From positions 1,736,001 through 1,800,000 of the forward strand of contig AP014718.1 of assembly GCA_002370555.1 (NCBI GenBank): a stretch of 64,000 bases of DNA, written 5' to 3'. Below the pieces are notes generated by a model. That model was not told where the DNA came from. It saw only the letters and a program-made list of their open reading frames with translations, and searched no databases. Of the stretch, positions 1 through 10,946 are shown one piece after another. Positions within the stretch are counted from its first letter, which is position 1. Each line of letters begins with the position of its first letter. This DNA comes from Arthrobacter sp. Hiyo4 (GTDB taxonomy: Bacteria; Actinomycetota; Actinomycetes; Actinomycetales; Micrococcaceae). The position numbers and the translations under genes are program-made.

Positions 1-1467
1 CCAGTAGTCTTCAAAGGGGTCCAGGATCTTCCAGGACAGCTCCACTTCCGCGTGCCGGGGGAACAGTGGCGGCTCCCCGAGCAGCACATCAAGGATGAGG
101 CGCTCGTACGCTTCGGGGCTGGACTCGGTGAAGGAGTGCCCGTAGCCGAAGTCCATGGTCACGTCGCGGACTTCCATCTGCGTGCCCGGGACCTTGGACC
201 CGAACCGGATGGTCGCGCCCTCATCGGGCTGGACCCGGATCACCACGGCGTTCTGGCCGAAATCATCCTCGCCATGGTCACGGAACAACAGGTTCGGTGC
301 CCGCTTGAACACCACCGCGATCTCCGTCACGCGGCGGCCCAGGCGCTTGCCCGCCCGGAGGTAGAAGGGCACCCCGGCCCAGCGGCGGGTATGGATATCC
401 ACCCGGATTGCCGCGAACGTCTCCGTCTTAGAATCCGCCGGGATACCGTCTTCTTCCAGGTAGCCCTGGACCTGTTCCCCGCCCTGCCAGCCGCCGGCGA
501 ACTGCCCGCGCGCCGAATGGGTGGAGAGGTCATCCGGGAGCTTGACCGCGGCGAGGACCTTTTCCTTCTCCGCCCGCAGGTCATCGGCGTTGAAGGAAAT
601 GGGCTCCTCCATCGCCGTCAAGGCCAGCAGCTGGAGCAAGTGGTTCTGGATCACGTCCCGGGCCGCACCCACACCGTCGTAGTACCCTGCCCGGCCGCCC
701 GTGCCGATGTCCTCGGCCATCGTGATCTGGACATGGTCCACATAATTCGCATTCCACAACGGTTCGAACAGCTGGTTCGCGAAACGCAGCGCCAGGATGT
801 TCTGCACCGTTTCCTTACCCAGGTAATGGTCGATCCGGAACACCGCATCCGGCGGGAACACCGACTCCACAATCTCGTTCAGGGCCCGGGCGGACTCCAG
901 GTCATGGCCGAACGGCTTCTCGATCACCACCCGCCGCCACTTCTCACCCTCGGCCTGCGCCAGGCCGTGCTTGGACAGCTGCCGGCAGACCTGTTCAAAC
1001 GCCTTCGGCGGGATCGAGAGGTAGAACGCGTGATTGCCCCGCGTCCCACGCTGCTCATCCAGCTCAGCGATCGTGTCACCCAACCGCTCAAAGGCATCGT
1101 CGTCGTCGAACTCGCCCTGGACAAAACGGATCCCCTCGGCGAGCTGGTTCCACACCGCCTCATCAAACGGCGTCCGCGAGTACGCCTTCACCGAAGCCTT
1201 CACCTCGGCGGCGAACTCCCCGTGCTTCCACGGACGGCGGCCGAAACCCACCAACGCGAAACTCGGCGGCAGCAGGCCCCGGTTCGCGAGGTCATACACG
1301 GCCGGCATGAGCTTCTTACGGGCAAGGTCACCGGTCACTCCGAAGAGCACCAACGAGGACGGACCGGCAATCCGGTTCAGGCGGCGGTCACGGGGATCCC
1401 GGAGCGGATTACGCCCTGGTCGTCCGGAACGCGTCGCGGAATTCCTGCCGTTTTCAGTGTCTGGCAT
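1..1467 (-). CDS. zwf: glucose-6-phosphate 1-dehydrogenase (3' end beyond window)
   Basis: Oxidises glucose-6-phosphate to 6-phosphogluconolactone with NADP+, the entry step of the oxidative pentose phosphate pathway in the cytosol. The frame is open from an ATG at 1467 to the window edge, giving 489 codons of a family usually about 510 long, so only the C-terminal tail is missing. The nucleotide-binding motif GVTGDLARKK lies near residues 43-52 and the substrate/catalytic signature RIDHYLGKE near 211-219, followed by the C-terminal domain. It starts 15 nt after the pgi stop and is the last visible gene of the tkt-tal-pgi-zwf operon. No frame break is seen in the visible part. Confidence 0.96.
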   Translation of the reverse strand, partial: MPDTENGRNSATRSGRPGRNPLRDPRDRRLNRIAGPSSLVLFGVTGDLARKKLMPAVYDLANRGLLPPSFALVGFGRRPWKHGEFAAEVKASVKAYSRTPFDEAVWNQLAEGIRFVQGEFDDDDAFERLGDTIAELDEQRGTRGNHAFYLSIPPKAFEQVCRQLSKHGLAQAEGEKWRRVVIEKPFGHDLESARALNEIVESVFPPDAVFRIDHYLGKETVQNILALRFANQLFEPLWNANYVDHVQITMAEDIGTGGRAGYYDGVGAARDVIQNHLLQLLALTAMEEPISFNADDLRAEKEKVLAAVKLPDDLSTHSARGQFAGGWQGGEQVQGYLEEDGIPADSKTETFAAIRVDIHTRRWAGVPFYLRAGKRLGRRVTEIAVVFKRAPNLLFRDHGEDDFGQNAVVIRVQPDEGATIRFGSKVPGTQMEVRDVTMDFGYGHSFTESSPEAYERLILDVLLGEPPLFPRHAEVELSWKILDPFEDYW

Positions 1468-1482
1468 GTTTGCTGTTGAGCC

Positions 1483-3115
1483 TTAGTTTTCGGTGACGGA
1501 AGCTGACCGGGCTGCGAGTGCTGCAATGATCTCCTGCAGCTGTGCAACTCCGGCGGCGCGGTCGGTCAGGTGCAGCCGCAGGACGGGCGGCCATGGCCGG
1601 CCAGGACCTGGGCGTCGCCCGCGGCCTGGGCGGAAATCAGTTCCCCGAACGTGAATGGACGGTCCGGGATAGCCAGGTCTTCCGCAGGAGCGGCCGTGAC
1701 CTGGAGAAAGACTCCAATGGCGGGGCCGCCCTTGTGGAACTGCCCGGTGGAGTGCAGGAACCGGGGCCCCAGCCGAACGTGACGGGACGGCCGCTGACGC
1801 CGGCAAGCGGGTCGCGGATGCCTTCCAGCTCTGCGAAGGCGAGCCGGTCAAAGTAGGCATGGACGCTGAGGTAGCTGTCGTCGTCGAGCGTTCCCAGGAG
1901 GGCTCCGACGGCTTCATCCGCGGTGGCTGCCCCACGGAGCCAGTCACCGCCGCGGACCTCAATGGCGCCGTCCACGAAGGCGGCAGGGGTCGGTTCGGGC
2001 TGGGCGTCCAGCAGGCCCCGGGCGGCAACCTTGGCTGCCTCCACGTCCGGCTGGTCATACGGGTTGATGCCCAGGAGGCGTCCGGCCACGGCGGTGGCGA
2101 ACTCCCACACCATCATCTGGGTGGCAAGGCCGCCCGCGATGGCTACCTCGTTGTCACCGAGTTCGACGTCGGCATCCGCGGCTACCAGCCGTACCACCAG
2201 GACGTCCGCGGCGCCGGAGGTGACCTCCGGGGACGTGGGTCCGGCAACCACCGGCAGGACGCCGGTGCCGAGCTTGCCGGTGGATTCGGCGATGAGCTGT
2301 TCGGCCCAGTCCGCGAAGCCCACAATGCCTGATCCGTCCTCGGCGATGACAATCTTGTTGCGCAGCGGGTTGGTTCCGCCCAGGGCTGTTCCGAGGGCCA
2401 GACCGATGTTCTCGGCGGCGTCCTCGTTCAGAATCTCGGCGGCTTCCTCGGCCTCATCCAGGAAGGCCTGGATATCCACACCGGCCAGGCCCGAGGGGAC
2501 CAGCCCGAATGCGGTGAGGGCCGAGTAGCGGCCGCCCACATTCGGATCGGCGTTGAAGACGGCGCGGTAGCCGGCCTCACGCGATGCCTTGTCCAGCGGG
2601 GAACCGGGATCGGTGACAATGATGATCCGGCTCTTCGCGTCGATGCCGGCCTCGGTGAAGGCGTGTTCGAAGATCCGGCGCTGGGAGTCGGTCTCCAGGG
2701 TTGAACCGGACTTGGACGAAACCACAATCGCGGTTTCGGCCAGCCGGTCTGCGAGGGCAGCACGGACCTGGTCGGGGTCGGTGCTGTCCAGCACTGTCAG
2801 CTCGACGCCCGCGGTGCCGGCGATGACCTCGGGAGCCAGCGAAGATCCGCCCATGCCGCAAAGCACGATGCGGGTCACGCCGTCAGCCTTGAGGGCATCA
2901 CGGAGCTCGAGGATGCCGGCCACGAGGGCCTGTGAGACGGTGGCCGCCTCTACCCAACCGAGGCGGACAGCGGACTCGGCCTCGGCGTCGGGACCCCACA
3001 GGGTGTGGTCCTTGGCGAAGATCCGGGTGGCAATGCGGTCCGCCACGAGGGCGGGCAGGTGCTGCTCGAGTGCCTGCTGCGCGGCACCGGTGGCGTCGTA
3101 GCTGAGAGTGCTCAT
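1483..3115 (-). CDS. pgi: glucose-6-phosphate isomerase
   Basis: Interconverts glucose-6-phosphate and fructose-6-phosphate, joining glycolysis to the pentose phosphate pathway. The ATG at 3115 opens a protein of about 544 residues with SIS-type sugar-phosphate motifs: GGSSLAPEV, the phosphate-binding SSKSGSTLET and the downstream NVGGRYSA segment. The frame breaks near 1763 (GGGG run) and again near 1585 (GGG run). Adding one base at each gives a continuous ending through FLHSTGQFHKGGPAIG, DRPFTFGELISAQA and RLHLTDR to the stop at 1483. It begins 6 nt after the tal stop, so the genes are probably co-transcribed and translationally coupled. Confidence 0.94.
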
Positions 3116-3121
3116 AGTGGG

Positions 3122-4236
3122 TTAGGAGGCCTTCCGTGCAGCGGCAAGGGCACCTTCGACGTCGCCCAGGAGTTCCTTCCAGCTGGCCACGAACTTGTCC
3201 AGGCCTTCGGATTCGAGGAGGGCGACAACCTCGTTGTAGGAGATACCCAGTGCGTCCAGTGCGTCCAGCGTGGCGTTGGCCTCGGTGTACGTGCCGGAGA
3301 CGGTGTCGCCGGTGACGACGCCGTGGTCGAACGTGGCATCCAGGGTCTTCTCCGGCATGGTGTTCACTACGCCGGGGGCGGCCAGTTCGGTCACGTACAG
3401 GGTGTCCGGATAGGCCGGGTCCTTGACGCCGGTGGAGGCCCACAGCGGACGCTGGGGAGCGCGCCGGCTTCAGCCAGCAGTGCCCAACGCTCGGTGGCGA
3501 AGAGCTCTTCGTAGACCTGGTATGCCAGGCGCGCGTTGGCCACGCCTGCCTTGCCCTTGAGTGCCTTGGCGTCGTCGGTGCCGATGGCGTCAAGGCGCTT
3601 GTCGATCTCGGAGTCCACGCGGGACACGAAGAACGACGCGACCGAGTGGATCTTGGAGAGGTCGTGGCCGTTGTCCTTGGCCTGCTCCAGTCCGGACTGG
3701 AAGGCATTGATGACGGCGCGGTAACGCTCGAGCGAGAAGATCAGGGTCACGTTGACGCTGATGCCCTCGGCCAGCGTTGCGGTGATCGCTTCGAGGCCTT
3801 CAAGGGTTGCCGGGATCTTGATGTGGACGTTGTCCTTGTTGACCTTCTTGTACAGGTGCTTGGCTTCGGCGATGGTGCCGGCCGTGTCCCAGGCAAGGCG
3901 CGGGTCAACTTCGATGGACACGCGGCCGTCAACACCGTTGGTGGCTGCTGCCACCGGTGCGAAGAGGTCGCAGGCGTCGGCGACGTCGGTGGTGGTGATT
4001 TCGAAGATGGTCTCCTCAACGCTGGCGCCGGCTGCAGCCTGAGCGGCGATGGTGGCGTCGTAGTCCGTGCCGGCCGTGATGGCGGCGTGGAAGATGGACG
4101 GGTTGGTGGTCACACCAACAACGTTCTTCTCTTCGATGAGCTTGCGCAGCGTGCCTGTTTCAAGGCGGCTGCGGGAAAGGTCATCGAGCCAGACGGATAC
4201 TCCGGCGTCGGAGAGCTGCTGTGTAGGGGTAGTCAT
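3122..4236 (-). CDS. tal: transaldolase
   Basis: Transfers a dihydroxyacetone unit between sedoheptulose-7-phosphate and glyceraldehyde-3-phosphate in the non-oxidative pentose phosphate pathway. The ATG at 4236 gives [20 protein letters not shown]. The Schiff-base lysine is in [16 protein letters not shown], and TTNPSIF and the [14 protein letters not shown] segment are typical of the actinobacterial 370-residue type. The frame breaks at the GGGG run at 3454-3457; one extra base joins the N-terminal part to the C-terminal part that begins [18 protein letters not shown] and ends at 3122. It lies 23 nt downstream of tkt. Confidence 0.94.
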
Positions 4237-4259
4237 GGTGATATCTCCTAAAATCTGGT

Positions 4260-6385
4260 TCAGGCCTGCAGGCCAGCGAGGGAGTCCTTGGCAGCGGCGG
4301 CGACAGCCGCCGCGGTGATGCCGAACTCCTGGAAAAGGCGCTTGTAGTCGGCGGAAGCGCCATAGTGCTCGAGCGAGATGGAACGTCCGGCGTCGCCGAC
4401 GAATTCCCTCCAGCCCAGGGCCAGCCCGGCCTCGACGGAGACCCGGGCCTTGACGGCAGCGGGGAGCACGGACTCGCGGTAAGCGGCGTCCTGCTTGTTG
4501 AACCACTCCACGCAGGGCATGGAGACAACGCGGGCAGCGATGCCTTCAGCCTGGAGGGCTTCGCGGGCCTCGACGGCCAGCTGGACCTCGGAGCCGGTGC
4601 CGATCAGAATCACGTCGGCGGGCACGGTGGCGCCGTCCTTGGAAGCTTCAGCCAGGACGTAGCCGCCCTTGGCCACACCCGAAACGGAACCGAACGTGTC
4701 GCCGTCGGCTGCGTTTTCACCACGGGCGTAGGTGGGGATGTTCTGGCGGGTCAGGACAATGCCGGCCGGGTTCTCGTGGTTCTCCAGCATGGTCTTCCAT
4801 GCCACCGCGACCTCGTTGGCGTCGCCGGGGCGGACCACGTCCAGGCCCACGATGGCGCGCAGGGAAGCGAGCTGTTCCACCGGCTGGTGGGTGGGGCCGT
4901 CTTCGCCCAGGCCGATGGAATCGTGCGTCCAGACATACAGGGACGGAACACCCATCAGGGCGCCGAGCCGGATGGCGGGCCGCTGGTAGTCGCTGAAGAT
5001 CAGGAACGTGCCGGAGAACGCGCGGGTCCGGCCGTGGAGGGCGATGCCGTTCACGATCGATGCGGCGGCGTGCTCGCGGATGCCGAAGTGCAGGACCCGG
5101 CCGTAGGGGTTGCCGGACCAGGTATCGGTCTGCTTGGAGGCGGGCACGAACGACGGCGAGCCTTCGATGGTGGTGTTGTTGGACTCGGCGAGGTCGGCGG
5201 AGCCGCCCCAGAGTTCCGGCATGACCGGTCCGAGTGCGTTCAGGACCTTGCCGGAAGCGGCGCGCGTGGAGACATCCTTGCCGGCCGGGAAGACCGGAAG
5301 CGCGGCGTCCAGGCCGTCGGGCAGTTCGCGGGCCTCGATGCGCTGCAGGAGGGCTGCGCCTTCGGGGTTGGCGGCCTGCCAGGCGTTGAAGGACTCTTCC
5401 CATTCCTTCTTGGCAGCGGCGCCGCGGTCCACGACGGAGCGGGCGTGGGCCAGGACTTCCTGGTCAACGTCGAAGGACTTGGCGGGGTCGAAGCCCAGCA
5501 CGGACTTCAGGCCTGCGACTTCCTCTGCACCGAGAGCAGAACCGTGGATCTTGCCCGTGTTCTGCTTCTTGGGCGCCGGGTAGCCGATGATGGTGCGCAG
5601 CGAGATGATGGACGGCTTGGACGTCTCGGCCTTTGCCGCGAGCAGCGCAGAGTAAAGCTCCTGCACGTCCTCTTTATATTCGCCGGTCTTGGTCCAGTCG
5701 ACGCGCTGGGTGTGCCAGCCGTAGGCTTCGTAACGCTTCAGGACATCCTCGGTGAAGGAGATGTCGGTGTCGTCCTCGATGGAGATGTGGTTCTCGTCGT
5801 AGACAACTACAAGGTTGCCCAGTTCCTGGTGGCCGGCCAGCGAGGACGCCTCGGACGTCACGCCTTCCTGCAGGTCCCCGTCGGAGGCGATGACCCAGAT
5901 GGTGTGGTCGAAGGGGCTTTCGCCGGCCGCAGCATCGGCGTCGAACAGGCCGCGCATCCGGCGCTGGGAGTAGGCGAACCCTACCGAGGAGGCCAGGCCC
6001 TGGCCCAGCGGCCCGGTGGTGATCTCCACACCGGCGGTGTGCTTGTACTCCGGGTGGCCCGGGTCAGGGAATCCCAGGTGCGGAGTGCCTCAAGGTCCTT
6101 CAGTTCCAGGCCGTAGCCCGACAGGAACAGCTGGATGTAAAGGGTCAGCGACGTGTGGCCTGGAGAAAGGATGAAACGGTCGCGTCCCAGCCAGTCCGGG
6201 TGGCGCGGGTCGTGGCGCATCAGCTTCTGGAAGAGAAGGTAGGCGGCGGGCGCCAGGCTCATGGCGGTGCCCGGGTGGCCGTTACCGACCTTCTCGACGG
6301 CATCCGCAGCCAGAACGCGGATGGTGTCCACCGCGCGCTGGTCCAAGCTGGTCCATGACAGTTCTTGCTCTTCCAAATGTGGCAC
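4260..6385 (-). CDS. tkt: transketolase
   Basis: Thiamine diphosphate-dependent transfer of two-carbon units among pentose, triose and heptose phosphates. I chose the GTG at 6385 ([11 protein letters not shown]) because the upstream in-frame codons do not resemble the family, which commonly starts at this point; a purine-rich stretch lies about 10 nt upstream. Visible motifs are [13 protein letters not shown] near the N terminus, the ThDP-binding stretch [13 protein letters not shown], and the C-terminal GTGSEVQLA. The frame breaks near 6061 (cccggg); one added base gives [25 protein letters not shown]. It is the first gene of the tkt-tal-pgi-zwf operon. Confidence 0.94.
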
Positions 6386-6886
6386 GAAAACCGGGCCCCT
6401 CTCTGTGCTGATGGTGGGCGGTACGCGGGATCCGTTCCGGGGCACGCTATGGCGCCCGCTGCGGTGTGTACCAGCCGTTCACCATCGAAACGTTGATCTA
6501 ACATTCAGCAGGGCTACGGGAACGCGTTATCCAACGCTTTTCTGCCGCTTGCTGATCTGGTGACAGCTTAGCTCGATTCCACTCTGCGGTCAGTGCAAAT
6601 CTCACCTTTTGGACGCAATTTCCCCTTATGTGAATCGCCATTTCGTGAGGTTGAGTTAATCTGCTCGAATCACCCTGCGCGCAATCATCAGGGCCTAATC
6701 GGGGGGCATCTGTTACAAATGCGCACGGTATGATATTTGGAGGCCGACGCCGGTAGCCGGGCCCTTTAGGGGCGGCGGCTGACACGGGGCGTTGCCGGGA
6801 CCTCTTCTGATGACTATTGGCGGGCTGCCCGGCGAACGGCCACAAGACACAGCTGCACCGCCAGACAGAACTGCCAACCAGAACGG
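6386..6886. other. divergent intergenic region between tkt and ctaB
   Basis: This stretch of about 500 bases holds no open frame with a recognisable product. It should contain the back-to-back promoters of the tkt operon and ctaB. The middle (about 6500-6730) is noticeably more A/T-rich than the flanking genes, which suits promoters in a high-GC genome. I could not identify specific -35/-10 hexamers or a riboswitch with confidence. Confidence 0.5.
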
Positions 6887-7846
6887 GTGACTGCCACCGT
6901 GAGCACAACAGATACGCCGCTTAATGCTTCCCGCACCAGAGGGGGAGCCGGGTTCGCCCGAAAGGCCAAGGCGTATTTCGCCCTCACTAAGCCGCGTGTC
7001 ATTGAGTTGCTTCTGGTCAGCACCCTGCCCACCATGATCTACGCCGAGCGCGGCTTCCCGCCGATCGGCCTGATCCTGGCCACGCTGGTCGGCGGCGCGT
7101 TTGCTGCCGGCAGTGCAGGTGCCTTCAACTGCTACATTGACCGCGATATCGACAAACTGATGCACCGGACCGAGAACCGTCCGCTGGTCACCGGTGAGGT
7201 GACCCCGCGCGAGGCGCTGGTGTTCTCCTGGCTGCTCGGGGCAGCCGCCATTGCTATTCTCTGGTTCGGCGCCAACCCGCTGGCCGCTTGGCTCGGATTG
7301 GCTGCAATTTTCTTCTATGTAGTCATCTACACGATCGTCCTCAAGCGCCGCACCGCACAGAACATTGTGTGGGGTGGAGCCGCGGGCTGCTTCCCGGTGC
7401 TGATCGCCTGGGCCGCCGTGACCAACACCGTCGATTGGCCGGCCGTCATCCTGTTCATGGTCATCTTCCTCTGGACGCCGCCGCACTACTGGCCGCTTTC
7501 GATGCGTTACGGCGAGGACTACCGCAATGCCAACGTGCCCATGCTTGGGGCAATTGCCGGCGCCAAGGTGGTTTCCGTCCAGGTGGTCCTCTACGCCTGG
7601 GCCATGGTGGCCTGCTCGCTGCTGCTGGTCCCCGCCGGTGGCGCGGGCTGGGTCTACACGGCCACTGCAGTGTTGGCGGGTGCATGGTTCCTGTACGAGT
7701 CGCACTCCCTCTACAACCGGGCGCAGCGCGAGGACATCTCGGACAAGCGCGCAATGAAGGTCTTCCACGGCTCCATCAGTTACCTGACGCTGCTGTTCAT
7801 CGCACTGGCCGTGGATCCGTTCGTCGGATCAGCGATCATCGGTTAA
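6887..7846 (+). CDS. ctaB: protoheme IX farnesyltransferase (heme O synthase)
   Basis: Membrane prenyltransferase that attaches a farnesyl group to heme B, making heme O for cytochrome oxidase. The GTG at 6887 gives 319 residues, the usual length. UbiA-family features are clear: the metal/diphosphate-binding N-x3-D-x3-D motif at 81-89 (NCYIDRDID), the following [10 protein letters not shown], and about eight hydrophobic segments. The second conserved loop contains [13 protein letters not shown]. It faces away from tkt and converges with ctaA, which encodes the next enzyme (heme O to heme A). Confidence 0.95.
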   Translation: MTATVSTTDTPLNASRTRGGAGFARKAKAYFALTKPRVIELLLVSTLPTMIYAERGFPPIGLILATLVGGAFAAGSAGAFNCYIDRDIDKLMHRTENRPLVTGEVTPREALVFSWLLGAAAIAILWFGANPLAAWLGLAAIFFYVVIYTIVLKRRTAQNIVWGGAAGCFPVLIAWAAVTNTVDWPAVILFMVIFLWTPPHYWPLSMRYGEDYRNANVPMLGAIAGAKVVSVQVVLYAWAMVACSLLLVPAGGAGWVYTATAVLAGAWFLYESHSLYNRAQREDISDKRAMKVFHGSISYLTLLFIALAVDPFVGSAIIG

Positions 7847-7858
7847 CAGCACCCACGC

Positions 7859-8082
7859 AACGCTCTCTCACTTAAAGTGGGGTTTTTACCGACCCTCTAT
7901 CAGTACCTGCAGCTTTCTTGGCGGCCCTCTCTCACCAACGGTGAAGGAGGGTCGCTTGTTTGTTTCCAGGAGGTACGGGAGGATCCTGCGAAACACCGGA
8001 GGAAGTGAGAGAGGGTCTGCCCACTTCCTGCATTACGTGAGAGAGGGTCTGCCGATTCCACGCATTAAGTGAGAGAGCGTCC
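7859..8082. repeat. intergenic GTGAGAGAG repeat cluster with 32-bp period
   Basis: The core GTGAGAGAGGGTCTGCC occurs at 8005-8021 and 8037-8053, and a shortened copy (GTGAGAGAGCGTCC) at 8069-8082. The spacing is exactly 32 bp. The 15-nt gaps share a T-C-C ... GCATTA pattern. Reverse-oriented relatives of the core lie at 7859-7871 (ACGCTCTCTCAC) and 7923-7936. One hairpin, CTCTCACC-aac-GGTGA, is near 7927-7945. The repeat and spacer lengths are too short for CRISPR and no cas gene is present, so I call it a dispersed intergenic repeat. Confidence 0.7.
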
Positions 8083-8092
8083 TTAAACGCGG

Positions 8093-8125
8093 GGTGCCGC
8101 GGTTCGTCGGGAACCGTGGCACTCC
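8093..8125 (-). terminator. hairpin downstream of ctaA
   Basis: An inverted repeat GTGCCGCGGTTC / GAACCGTGGCAC around a 5-nt loop lies about 25 nt beyond the ctaA stop. The stem has one mismatch. The T-run on the minus strand is weak, so this is a probable rather than certain terminator. Confidence 0.45.
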
Positions 8126-8148
8126 GTCGGGGCAAAAAGCGGTGGAGG

Positions 8149-9091
8149 CTACGAGACCGGGCTCGAGCGGGCGAGGTCTGCGGAGTTTGTTGCCGCGCTC
8201 ATCAGCAGCGCCGCCCCAGCATGTGGGCGCCCACGAGCAACACGGGGATGCCGTTGTAGTACTGGGTGAAGCCGATGACGGCCTGCAGCAAGGTCACGGA
8301 AAGCAGCAACAGGACGGACGTGCGGAACGGGCCCTGGATCCGGCGGACCATGACCAGCACCACTGCGAACAGCGTTCCGGCAGTGATCACGTACGCCGGA
8401 ACGGCATGGATGTGGGAGAACAGGTCCCAATCGAGGCCGTTGCGGGAGCATCGGCGTCACCGGCGTGGGGGCCGGAACCGGTCACCACTACGCCGAGCAT
8501 CACGGCAAGGGCGGAGAAAAGCCCGACGGCGGCAGCCACCGGACGCATAACGCCCGGCAAAGCGGGGAGCTGGACAGTGGCATGGCGGCCCGTCCTGCCG
8601 TAGGCCCGGTTGACGAGCAGCGTGGCGATCACCACGAGGGCCATGGACACGAGGAAGTGCAGACCCACCACCCACGGATTGAGGTTGGTCAGCACGGTAA
8701 TGCCACCGATCACCGCCTGTGCCGGAATGCTGGCCAGCAGGCCCAGCGCCAGCAGGAAGAGGTCCCGGCGCTCCCTGCGAAGGTTCCACAAGTACACCAG
8801 CATGGCCAGGGCAACCGCCGCCAGAGCGAACGTCAGGAGCCGGTTGCCGAACTCAATGAAGCCGTGGATCCCCATCTCGGGCGTGTTCACCAGGGAGGTG
8901 TCCGTGCAGCGCGGCCAGGTGGGGCAGCCGAGGCCGGATGCGGTCAGCCGCACCGCGCCGCCGGTCACCACCAGCAGCGTCTGGCCAACCAGGGAGGCCA
9001 CCGCGAGGCGGCGGACGCTGGCGTCCACGGTTCGGGGCAGCCTCGCGATAAGGCGGCCGGCGATCTGGGGGAGGCGTGAAGCCGTGCTCAC
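8149..9091 (-). CDS. ctaA: heme A synthase (COX15/CtaA family)
   Basis: Membrane enzyme that oxidises the methyl group of heme O to the formyl group of heme A. The GTG at 9091 (VSTASRLPQIAGRL) is chosen because the permease gene upstream ends at 9099; the corrected product is about 314 residues. Family features are the N-terminal GGAVRLTASGLGCPTWP segment with an exposed Cys, the histidine-bearing IHGFIEFGNRLLT and VVGLHFLVSM helices, and the C-terminal half with SHIHAVPAYV and VGAHMLGAALL. Frame breaks near 8444 (GGG) and 8216 (CCCC) are each repaired by one base. It is downstream of a two-gene ABC exporter. Confidence 0.9.
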
Positions 9092-9098
9092 GGATATC

Positions 9099-9869
9099 TC
9101 AATTCCACTTGAACCAACGGATGGCTGCTGCTCCGGCAAGAACCGTCCAGAGCAGCAGGATAAGCGCGGCGCCGCCGTTCAGCGAGCCGTGCAGGAAAGC
9201 TTCGCGCATGGCCTCGCCGAGTGCGCCGGAGGGCAGGTAGTGGACCGCTCCCTGCGCCAGTGCGGGCAGCCGTTCCGCGGGGATGACTATCCCTCCGAGG
9301 GTGCCCAGCAGGATCCACAGCAGGTTGGTGATGGCGAGGGTTGCCTCGGGCCGGACGGTGCCTGCCACCAGGAGACCCAGCGCGGTGAACGCCACGGCGC
9401 CCAGGGTCAGCAGTGACAGTCCGGGGAGCCAGCCGGAGGCAGGCGGCTGCCAGCCCAAGGGAAGCGCCACCAGCGTCACCACTGCCACCTGGAGGCAGAG
9501 CACCGCCAGGACCGCCAGTACCTTACCCGCGATGAGGCCTTCGCGGCCCAGGGGTGTGGTGGACAGGAACCGGAGAACGCCGTACCGCCGATCGAAGCCG
9601 GTGGCGATGCCCTGCCCGGTGAAGGCCGTGGACATGGCGCACAATGCCAGGATGCCGGGGACGGCCACATTGATGCGGCTGGCTCCGAAACCGTCCAGGA
9701 AAGGAGTCACGGTGAGCCCCACCAGCGCGAGAAGCGGCAGGACGACTGCAAGGATCAGCTGCTCGCCGTTCCGGAGCATCGCCAGTGATTCGTACCTGCC
9801 CTGCAGCAGGATACGGTGCAGCAGCGTGGCCGGTGCCCCTTGGTCGGGGGTGACTGTGGGTGCCGTCAT
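9099..9869 (-). CDS. ABC-2 type transporter permease
   Basis: Membrane half of an exporter. The ATG at 9869 overlaps the stop of the upstream ATPase gene (ATGA), so the two are translationally coupled. The product is 256 residues with six hydrophobic segments typical of ABC-2 permeases, and the central FDRRYGVLRFLSTTPLGR segment is a common ABC-2 membrane-proximal motif. In mycobacteria a comparable permease/ATPase pair sits in the same place next to ctaA and sufR, which suggests a conserved but unassigned link to cytochrome oxidase or iron-sulfur biology. The substrate is unknown. Confidence 0.88.
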   Translation of the reverse strand: MTAPTVTPDQGAPATLLHRILLQGRYESLAMLRNGEQLILAVVLPLLALVGLTVTPFLDGFGASRINVAVPGILALCAMSTAFTGQGIATGFDRRYGVLRFLSTTPLGREGLIAGKVLAVLAVLCLQVAVVTLVALPLGWQPPASGWLPGLSLLTLGAVAFTALGLLVAGTVRPEATLAITNLLWILLGTLGGIVIPAERLPALAQGAVHYLPSGALGEAMREAFLHGSLNGGAALILLLWTVLAGAAAIRWFKWN

Positions 9870-10752
9870 CGGATGTCCTTTCCCGAGATGTCCAGGAAGA
9901 CATCTTCCAGGCTTCGTGCCGCCAGGCTCATGGAACCGGGCATCACGCCGTGGGCTGCCCACCAGGCGGTCAACGACGCGAGATCGCGGGGTGTCAGTGC
10001 ACCCGAGGCCACGTAGCTTCCGGCCGTGTTTCAGAGATGGCGATGGCATCGGGCAGCACGCCGGTGAAATCCAGCCCCGGGGGAGCCTCGAACACCAGGG
10101 TGCGGACATGGTCGGTGCCGGCCTCCATAGCCGGGTCCCGCTGCAGCAGCTGGGAAACTGTTCCCTCGGCGACGTTCCTGCCGGCGTCGATGATGTACAC
10201 GTAGTCCGCCAGCCGCTGGGCGTCGTCCATCAGGTGTGTTGTCAGAATGATGCCCATCCCGGCCGCCCGCAGTTCCGAGATCAGCTCGAAGACCAGTTGC
10301 CGGGACTGGGGATCCAGGCCGGCGCTGGGCTCGTCCAGGAAAAGGACCTCCGGATTGCCGATCAGTGCTGCGGCGAGTGCCAGGCGCTGCTTCTGCCCAC
10401 CGGAGAGCCTGCGCACGCTGGTCCTGGCGAAAGTATTAATGCCGAGCCGTTCCACCAGTTCGTCAACTGAGCGGGGCCGCGCATACATTCCGGCGATGTG
10501 CCGCAGCAGCGGGATGGGACGGGCCGACGGCGGCAGGCCGCCGTCCTGCAGCATCACGCCTACGCGGGACCGCAGGTCAGCGCCCGAACGGCCCGGATCC
10601 TGGCCGAGCAGCGAGATGCTGCCGCCGCTGCGCTTCTGCAGGCCCTGGGCGCATTCGATGGTGGTGGTCTTTCCGGCTCCATTGGCGCCCAGGAGGGCCG
10701 TGACCTGGCCGCGTTCGGCCATAAGGGACACGCCGTTGACCACCCGGAGCAT
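9866..10752 (-). CDS. ABC transporter ATP-binding protein
   Basis: Cytoplasmic ATPase partner of the adjacent permease. Walker A (GANGAGKTTT), Q-loop (VMLQDGG), signature (LSGGQKQR), Walker B (VLFLDEPSAGLD) and switch histidine (LTTHLMDD) are all present. The frame breaks near 10021; one extra base gives RPGSYVASGALTPRDLASL and an end at the TGA overlapping the permease ATG. The ATG at 10752 is the first obvious start, but it leaves little sequence before Walker A. An in-frame upstream extension reading SPVLSISGLVKD looks like native N terminus, so the true start may lie near 10810 or be obscured by another base error. Confidence 0.85.
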
Positions 10753-10946
10753 TTTTCCGTCCAGGCTGGCCAGCGGACCAACATCCTTAACTAACCCGCT
10801 GATGGACAGAACCGGGGATTCGGGGATCGCACCCCAGCATTCTACGCGATGTAGTACTGGCGTCCCCGCAGGGGACCCCGGCCGCAGGTCAGCCTGACCT
10901 TACTAGTACGGGGAGTAAATTACGACATGATTGTGTTGTGTATTCC

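Noticed and set aside
52..1479. A 475-residue open frame on the plus strand over zwf
   Set aside because: It is the reverse shadow of zwf, caused by high-GC codon use, and resembles no family.
4365..6116. A 583-residue open frame on the plus strand over tkt
   Set aside because: The minus strand encodes a clear transketolase with all motifs; the plus frame is glycine/valine-rich shadow.
8005..8082. Evenly spaced repeats that could be read as a CRISPR array
   Set aside because: The repeat is 17 bp and the gaps are 15 bp with shared sequence. Real spacers are longer and unrelated, and no cas gene is near.
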